The notes beneath the pieces are model-generated. The model was not told where the DNA came from. It worked only from the letters and a program-made list of their open reading frames with translations, and searched no databases. Below are positions 48,946 through 64,000 of a stretch of 64,000 nt of DNA, in pieces. Source of the stretch: Seriola aureovittata (taxonomy: Eukaryota; Chordata; Actinopteri; Carangiformes; Carangidae). Location: NCBI RefSeq assembly GCF_021018895.1, contig NC_079386.1, forward strand, positions 9,901,835 to 9,965,834. Direction: 5' to 3'. Positions within the stretch are counted from its first letter, which is position 1; every line of letters begins with the position of its first letter. Both the position numbers and the translations under genes were made by a program.

Positions 48946-51900
48946 CTAATTTGTTCCAAACAGGATACAGGTATGAAATGTTGCCAGCTTGCGATTGATT
49001 CCATATCAGTTGATTGACAGCTGTACTTCAGTCAAGAGTTTGATCAGCTGTGAAATCTTGGTTCCAAACTCCCACTCAGTCACGTTTCCATGTAATTAAT
49101 TAGCAGTCAGTAAGCTGCTAAGACAGAGCCAGTACCACCAGCTTCAGAGGTTGAAGGATGATGCATGGCTAAAACACAAAGTATATTTGTTGAAGTATTT
49201 GAGTGCACCACTTGCATGTAAAGTAATGCCAAAGCTTTGTCATTAGTTTTGAATGTCCCTTATGCTTTTTGCATATTGTCATCGTGAGTGTATAGATTAC
49301 TAAAGCCTATGTGTATTTTAGGTCACTATATTTGAATTGGGAATCATTTTATTCTCCTCATTGTAACAATGCATGCAGAGGCTTTTCTCCCCCTTGTGAG
49401 AAGGCTGTGGGATCTGAGTGTACCAATAACTAAACACAGTACACTTTAATGAGTCCCTAAAAGGCAGCTTGCTCAGTGGGGTAAAATTGTGGAGGTGGAT
49501 GGTTTATCTTAGCAGTGATGGGAAACAAAAAAAGAACCTTGTGGTCTTTATCGAGGGTTGGTTTCTGACGAAAACCATGAGGCACGGCCTCAAGGGGAAC
49601 ATGATGCTCCGCACTGAAATGCCTGCACTAAGAGGAGGCTGCTGGCTGGCTGCACACAGTGAAAGCCTTGACTGAAATTTTTGGGGAGAGGCGTCTTGCC
49701 AAGCTTCCTCTTCCAAGTGTTTATCTAATGAAATATTTCTGCCTTGTGGCACTATCTCAGTCGGGACAATAGCCAATGTTTGTGCTTTGTACTTAGAATA
49801 AAAGGTGAAACATATGAAATAGATTGAAGTAAGTCATTTTCTTCAACAATATGTTCTCTTGTGGCCTGCTTTTCCTCTGTTACTATGCACGTGGGGGAGG
49901 CTGCTTCTGGAGTGGGTAACTGCTTTTTGCAATTTTTGGCATATGAAATTTTGGATGAATATCACTTAGGTTTTTTTTTTTTTTTTAAATTTCTATCCTT
50001 GTATTCTTTCTGTCATGTTAACAAAACAGCAAAAAAGTTGAAATGTGAAAGCAGTACTTAAGTTTTGCAGTCACTTACTGGTTTCACTTCGAGACAAATA
50101 ACAGATGGAAAGAGCAGCAGGAGGGTGAAGTTGACCCTGTGAAGTTTAAAACCCCATACTTGTGCGACCGGAATCGTTGCAGTGTGTTTGATGTAGATGT
50201 TGACTGTACTTGCTGCAATTAATATAGCTTTAAGTTCAGGTTGAAAACTGATGAGCAAACTCTGAAAGAGCATTTCTGATGTTATTGGGCTAAATCTAAA
50301 TATCTTGACTACTGCCCTGAGGGGAAACCTTTGTGTACTGATAACAATCTTTCAGTCTGTTTTGGGATATGGTGATTATTCAGTATTATCAAGTATCATG
50401 TTTGTTGTTTTAGTCAGATGTAATGCATAACACTCAAATCATGGTGCATTTTCCCTTGAGCTGTGAAGCAATATTCACATTTGATAGATGCTGTCTGGAG
50501 TAGAGTAAGAGTAAAAAACTATGCTTATTTAGAAGTATGGTATCTATGATGCCCAGATAAGCCACTAACAAGTGTGTTCTTTGTAGTATATCATGGCCTG
50601 CTGCCTTTTAGTCCTTACCTGCAGTTAGTGTGTATGCAGCGGTGAACAGCAAAACATGTCAGTCACAGTCACAAACAAGTCAGTCTGTACACTACTTTAC
50701 ATTATACTCCTACTGTCACTACATTCTCTGTACACAGCAACTTTTACACATCTTCAGTAACAAAGTTACAGCTTTGAAGGGATGTTAATGATTAATTGAA
50801 GATTGATTTACCACCCTGATGTATCTGTTCTTGGGTGAGAGAAGAGTGGACAATACGGATAAAATACACTCATTTAGTTTTATAGTATAGTGTTGATATA
50901 CATTGTGATAAAGTAAATTTACTGACATATCATATATATTACAGAAACTGTTTTGGATAAAGTAAACAGACATTAATTCACAAATCTCTCACGGTTGACA
51001 TGCATATTGTCTCATGGTGTTTACCCTAGAAGAAGAACAGAACAGTAAAAGTTGATGTTTGCACCTTGATATGGTGGATATTGAGTGTTGAGGCATTAAA
51101 CACTTGTTGTCTGCAGCAGTCCATCCACTTGAACTAGTTTGCTGCTTTGCCACCTTTTACCATCTCTTTGCATTTGCTGAAAAATATTTAACACACCCAT
51201 ATCACTTGTTAGAGATGCTCATTCCTCATGTGCCCTAGGAGATTGAGGCAGCTCTTCTTACTAGTATGAACCTCATGCATGCATTTCACCCTCCTGGTTA
51301 AGATCCTTGGCTGGCAGGCGAAAAGATGTGGCTAGCAACGCCATCTGTGTCGACAGGAAATGGCAGTGAGGTTGGCAGAGAGACATCACATTTGCATAGA
51401 ACTGGCCGTTCCTAAATTTGTAAACAAAGTTTTGATGCTTAACATTAATTGTAATTAATATGAATTTAGTGCTTGAGCAACATTTTGCTTTAAGGGAGAT
51501 TAGTATCTGTCAGATGCTTTTTCCTTGGACCATTTTGGCAAGTCAACTTTATATTGGTCTTAATGTCCTTTCAAGGCTTTAAATTTATCATACTGTAATA
51601 TTCTCTTGTTCAATGTCCATGTGTCAGTCACATATACTCTGCTGAGGGTATTTTTTCTTTTAGTGATTGAAATTTATCTGTGGTAATATGTCGTGTGGGT
51701 TGAAGCTCTTTGCTGTATGACTGTAATTTGTATTTTTTGCTTAAGTTATGTAGTCAGTGGGTTTTGACCTTGGTTTAGGAACATGACAGCGAATCAGATG
51801 AGTCATGTATTTGCATTTACAAACTGCAACATTGCCTATGCAGTTTGTCCACAGAATATTTACAAGCCTGAAAACAGTGATGGTAAGGATGGACAGAATT

Positions 51901-53170
51901 TCATAAAAAACAGAAGTAAAACAAATAAGTTTATCCACATCTCCCCAACCTGCAAGGAATGTTGGCCTGAATGTACAGCTTTCCTATAAATGGCATTGTG
52001 CAACTTCATTTTAATTTGTAAATACTCCTTTTTATAATTTTCAGTTGTTAAAATGTCAAAAATAAACACAAAAGTCCCCTGGAGGTTGACTGTCTTTAAA
52101 ATGGCTTGTTTTCTTAGACAAACAGTCAAAAAAGATATTCAACTTCCATTATGAATTATGAGTAGCAAATCTTATCATTGTCAAGTTTAGTTATATCACT
52201 GTCCAGAACAAGTCAGTCAGTAAGCGTAGTCATTATGAAGCAGCAAGCTGTTAAATGATGCTGCTAGTGTATACTGTATTTTTATATGTGCACTGTGAAA
52301 CATAGGCCATTTTAAACATGGCTTCCAAACCGCTTCATATCTGCAAACACTGGGGTGAGCATGTGGTGTGTGACACGGGATGTTGTGTAATTCAGTGAAA
52401 ATGCACTGTTGAGGATGTTCTTGCACAGACTTCGCCACTGGAATAACACTTCTCAAAAACTGCTGACTCAACTAAAGTATTGGCTAAAGTCCACTGTGGT
52501 CCTGTCACAACAGTGGATTCTACAAGAAATAATGGATAATAAAAGTGACCAATTTATTTGTTTAGATGTACCAAAAAAAGCACAGAGACCACTGTTACTA
52601 ACTTGATAATGGGTTATAAGGGGAGTAGTGAATATGTTGGTAATGTGCTGGCAGACAGTGGTCATCTGATCATTGACACGTGGTTTCAGATTGAGTTGGG
52701 GAAAAACAAACTGCCTGAAACTCTTTTAGAAATCAGAAACTGTAACATGTAGCTGACATGTCTTAAAGGCAGATAAAGCTCTTGGTCTTAATACCTGGGA
52801 TGTGTTAAATGTGAATGTTTTTCATCAGTTTGCAATGTTTTTATTGCTAAATAATGTGCTAAGTGAATGTTTTGCAACAGTGTTCCTGCATTCCAAATAC
52901 TGTTGGGATCCCTCATATCATCAGTACTTGTCTGGAATCAAAATTTGAATTTCCATGACAATGTCTAACTGCCTATATATGCCATTGCTTGTGCATTTTT
53001 TGTGCGCTTTGAAGCAAATGTAAAATGTCATGTTGATAAATGTGAGCTATTCTATTCTTTGTAATTCTGATTAGTGTGCTTTGTGCAAAAACATACATAT
53101 TCACCCTACTGTCAAGTTTTGTTGTGTACACCAAGATACACACTGACATTCAGAGTAGAAAGATATCTAA

Positions 53171-53174
<4 letters not shown>

Positions 53175-53219
<45 letters not shown>

Positions 53220-53223
53220 TGTA

Positions 53224-53280
<57 letters not shown>

Positions 53281-53285
53281 ATATA
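53175..53285. repeat. Compound (GT)n-(AT)n microsatellite in elavl2 intron 1
   Basis: About 18 GT units, then mixed GTATAT units, then about 22 AT units. The AT part is self-complementary and could form a hairpin in DNA or RNA. Confidence 0.98.
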
Positions 53286-55018
53286 AAAACACTGTTAAGC
53301 ACATATTCATTTTCAGTCAAGCCATCAGAGTGGACTCTCACATGCTCACTAAAACTCCAGAGGTTGTAATTATTTACTAATCAAATAAGAATCCAGAGTG
53401 GATCTAAAGTTTGATCCGACTGAAACCGAGCTGTTTACTGCAGAATGGCAGTTTATGTGCATTTATGTACATCATAATGTGCAGCACAGCTAATCACTGC
53501 GTCTGTCAGTGACAGCTGAGCGGTGGCAGAGTGGTGACACAATTAACAGGCAGAGAAAAGCAGCAAGCGAAAAAGAGACGGCTTGTTCAAAATATCAAAG
53601 GTCCTCTTCTGTCATGATGACTGCACTGACTTCATTTTGTCAAGATTTAAAATACTTTTAAGTCGAGATATATCTAGTAGGACAAAAATCTTTCACTGAA
53701 TGTGTAAAGGAAGCAAGAGGAAAAATATGTTCTGGCTCCATTTATTGAAATCAGATACTTGTATGGACCACAGCATGAGAGCACAGAATAGTATATTTTA
53801 GATGGCAGAACAAAAATTGAAATGAAAAGCAGTGCAATCAAGATGACATCAAGAATTTAGTGTCCTCTGGTTTTCTGAAATATTAGATAAGAAATCTTAA
53901 AATTTTATGTTTTTAATGAATACATTATCCTTCTCTATCGCTGAGTATGGTGAAATACTAAAAATGGCACATGATTGACTGGTTTGCGATGCTCTCCATT
54001 AAGAAATATTGATCAGGTTTATACCTGTCCATCTGACAACTGCAATTCTGTTTTCTCCATTTGACTGGAGAAAATCAATTTGCATTTGAGTTATGGCAAG
54101 CTGACATTTTCCCTAGATGCAATCAACAAGGTGGAACAAATTCATAAATAGGACTCTAACTGCTCAGTGATCTGTGTTGAAATTTTGATCATTTAAAAAA
54201 AAATTTTGCCACCTTTGCATCTAAAGTCTTTTTGGATTTGTATTAAAGAAACAATGTTTATATTGGCACAGGAGAGAGAGTTGTTTGTCTGAGGCTACAT
54301 CTTGACATTTATACTGCCAATCCCCTTTTGTTTTGTCTGACAAGCTGAATATTGAGCAATTATATAATTTTCAGTTGTGATCAATTTTATGCATTTCTAT
54401 TTTAAAGCTAGTGTAACTAATGTGCTCGTTGTAGAGTATATCAACATGGTAGAATTATAATTGCTGTGGCTTATTTTTTTACCTTGTTTGTGATGGTGAT
54501 TTTTAGTTAGTTGTTAGCCTTAGTTTTGTTGTTCTTGTCTTGCACTGTAAATTTGTCTGATGATTTGCTGGTGAACTTTTTTCATCCCACCTTGGTGATG
54601 TCCTGAACCTGTTGTCAGTAGTTTCTTTTACACATATGTGTGTGTTAAGACTCTTGGGAGACTTGTACAATATTCTGTTGTGGATGTTTGCAGCTTTAGT
54701 GTGTTGTGTGCTAAAGACTGGCTTAGCAAAAGCAGGATGTGTCAGCGTAACATAAGCATCAGCTCTGTTGCTGGATGTGAGCAATCTGAGCAGATCAATT
54801 GATTTGTGCTTTCCAGTTTTAGTGAGCATCTTTGTGCTGCAATCCCATCCATTTTACTAATTGCCTTTTCTCATGCTTATTGTCCCTGATGTTGTGGCCA
54901 GGGTTCTCTCTTAACTGAACACTCTACACTTCTCGGTTCTGCTGTTTGCTCCTTACTGAAGATGAATTGTGACTAAGTGAGACATTGCCTTTTGCCTTCT
55001 CCCTGGTTTAAGCCAATC

Positions 55019-55024
55019 TGCATG
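55019..55024 (+). promoter_or_regulatory. Candidate RBFOX motif upstream of the alternative exon
   Basis: TGCATG lies about 125 nt upstream of the alternative exon acceptor. RBFOX proteins bind UGCAUG, and upstream intronic sites usually favour skipping. A single hexamer is expected by chance every few kb, so this is only a pointer to neuronal control. Confidence 0.25.
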
Positions 55025-55148
55025 GACAGCTAGTTCAAAAAATATAGCCTCCTTCTCTTCTCCCCAACAATGACATGTGATCACCTCTGACTGTTGCTTT
55101 TGTTCTTGTTGATCTAACATGAAGTGCTTTTTGTGTCCACATTTTCAG

Positions 55149-55239
55149 ACGGCAACTCCAAACTAACATGGCAGTCAGACTGTGCGATGTGGCTTCTCTG
55201 CTTAGAAGTGGTTCGTGGGCGCCTGAGCCTTGGACTGGG
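55149..55239 (+). CDS. elavl2: elavl2 alternative exon with upstream start codon (N-terminal extension)
   Basis: An acceptor ATTTTCAG ends at 55148, with a branch-point-like CTAAC at 55114-55118. The ATG at 55168 has a strong Kozak context (AACATGG). It opens 24 codons starting MAVRLCDVASLL and ending EPWTG, then a donor GTCTGT at 55240. The exon ends in phase 0. Joined to exon 2 at 56428 it reads on through Q-V-I-A-A into the usual methionine, adding 29 residues. From memory, a mammalian ELAVL2 isoform has nearly the same extension, which makes a chance open frame very unlikely. The donor is weak (C at +3), in keeping with optional inclusion. Coding bases are 55168-55239. The 19 bases before the ATG would be 5' UTR. 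It could also serve as part of an alternative first exon, although the good acceptor argues for a cassette exon. Confidence 0.8.
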
Positions 55240-56427
55240 GTCTGTGGCACTTCTTTTTTGAAATCATATGGCCAGTTCGCCTGCTTTTTGTGTCAGTGCT
55301 CAGGCCATACCAATGACGTTAGCTTTCTCATATTTCAACGTTCAAACCAAATTAATCACGTGTTCAATTTGGAATTCAGGCACTCTTGGGTTTTGTGTAT
55401 GAAAAGCTCCCAAGTTGTTAATGTTTGACTCTATTGGTATGGTCTAAACCTGTCTGCTACTCTGATATATTTCTCTCAAAGAAATACTTTTTCAAATTAC
55501 AATGTCATAGCCCCTGTGCACAAATTAGTCAAAATGTGATTGTCTCAGAATAATATGCATCATTGTGTGATGACACTGCTTTCTGTACATGGTGAATCTG
55601 TTAACAAAGGATGACTCTTCATACATTAACTTGTTGCTGGTCTGCCTTCACTGATTATTATGTCGTTTAAGGCCTGTTGTCCGACGCTAGCGTACTGATG
55701 GTTGCAGATTTGGTGCTGCTTTAGGCTTTGCATATCTAGTTTATTTTGTGGAATGAAATGTTTCACTTTGGTCGCCACATTTAACCTTGAAAGATATGTT
55801 TAAACACACCACCTAAACTTTAATATTGCTCTCTCAATCATCGAGCTTCTGACAGATTAATAGACCGTCACATTGCTTTCTTTGTAGAAAGTTTCCTCTG
55901 TTTGCCAAGAAACAAAAGCAGCAATCATGAATAGCAGAGGGAATTCATTGTACAGTCTTGCTTTCCTACTTTTTTTTTCACTTGTGGTAGCAATGTAGGA
56001 CCTAACATTTCACATTGAGCCAGATTTTTATGCTAAAGGAACACATTTACACAATTGAAAAGCCTACCCCAACCCCCTCAGACGGGGACAAAGTATTGAC
56101 ATTCACAGAATTACATCTTCTACGTTTTATAAATGTGATGACCTACAATGTTACTTCTAATTTCCTACACTAATTTATGGTAATGCACAATTAAGAACAC
56201 AGCATGAAGAATCATTTTGACAGTCAGTGTGTTTCCTGCAACTTAAGTGCCTTATGATCTTTAGTGTTGACGTTAAAAAGGAATTTAATTTCGTTCAACT
56301 AAAAATCACCGAAAACAATGTTTCAATGTGTGAAGAGCGTCCTTTTTTTAACTATCTGGTATTTTTTAATGTTTTTGTTTGATTTGAATGTGGTTTTGAC
56401 TAGATTTTTTTTTTTCTGTTTCTTTAG
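55240..56427 (+). other. elavl2: elavl2 intron between alternative exon and exon 2
   Basis: Starts GTCTGT and ends TTCTTTAG (or CAG at 56430). The last 90 bases are strongly U-rich, with a branch-like TTGACT near 56396-56401. U-rich RNA is the preferred ELAV ligand, so autoregulation is possible. Confidence 0.65.

Positions 56428-64000
<7,573 letters not shown>

Larger units (their letters stand above)
43362..55148 (+). other. elavl2: elavl2 intron 1, proximal part
   Basis: Starts with GTAAGA. It is AT-rich, with two GT/AT microsatellites, one old repeat and two short palindromes. No exon with family similarity was found before 55149. A unique tract at 53400-53600 (GCACAGCTAATCACTGCG, GTCAGTGACAGCTGAGCGG) is unlike its surroundings and may be a conserved intronic element. 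Confidence 0.6.

Noticed and set aside
53074..53380. Several overlapping open frames
   Set aside because: All translate the compound GT/AT microsatellite (Val/Cys, Ile/Tyr repeats).
55240..55428. Continuation of the 55168 open frame past the donor
   Set aside because: Resemblance to ELAVL2 ends exactly at 55239 where a GT occurs. The following codons look like intron.

Overview
The window is eukaryotic nuclear DNA from a ray-finned fish, most likely a percomorph teleost. It is AT-rich and nearly gene-free, with long CA/GT microsatellites, decayed Tc1/mariner copies, and short inverted-repeat families that I recognise as common in percomorph genomes. Coding sequence is split by GT-AG introns. 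There is no operon structure, CRISPR array, rRNA, recognisable tRNA or bacterial gene. Species cannot be read from the sequence.

One gene is supported: the 5' part of elavl2 (HuB), a neuronal RNA-binding protein of the ELAV/Hu family, on the + strand from about 43.2 kb to beyond the window end. A CpG-enriched, CCAAT-containing region at 43.19-43.36 kb, followed by a consensus splice donor at 43362, is the best candidate for promoter and 5' UTR exon. Intron 1 is about 13 kb. Exon 2 holds the usual start codon (56443) and the first half of RRM1. Exon 3 (62128-62231) completes most of RRM1, including RNP1. The remaining exons lie to the right of the window. Inside intron 1, at 55149-55239, is a small exon with its own start codon. 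It reads in frame into exon 2 and encodes a 29-residue N-terminal extension (28 with the downstream acceptor). The extension closely resembles the one I recall from a mammalian ELAVL2 isoform.

Layout: 1-43.19 kb is upstream intergenic DNA (a gene desert in this window). It carries scattered repeats: an inverted pair at 4.27-4.76 kb, a MITE with clear inverted ends at 11.26-11.42 kb, Tc1 remnants at 15.59-16.00 and 29.33-30.08 kb, a nested repeat at 31.38-31.92 kb, and others. Between these are unique AT-rich tracts, some of which look like candidate conserved non-coding elements. A second CpG-enriched patch at about 40.8-41.65 kb may be a more distal promoter. 43.36-64 kb is the transcribed elavl2 region, mostly intron, with microsatellites at 47.61 and 53.18 kb and an old repeat at 48.66 kb.

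I found no previously undescribed system. The observations most worth following are the alternative N-terminal exon, the tandem acceptor of exon 2 placed directly against a donor-like GTAATT, and two CTCF-like motifs in convergent orientation upstream of the gene. Repeat assignments rest on remembered family consensus sequences, not on a search.
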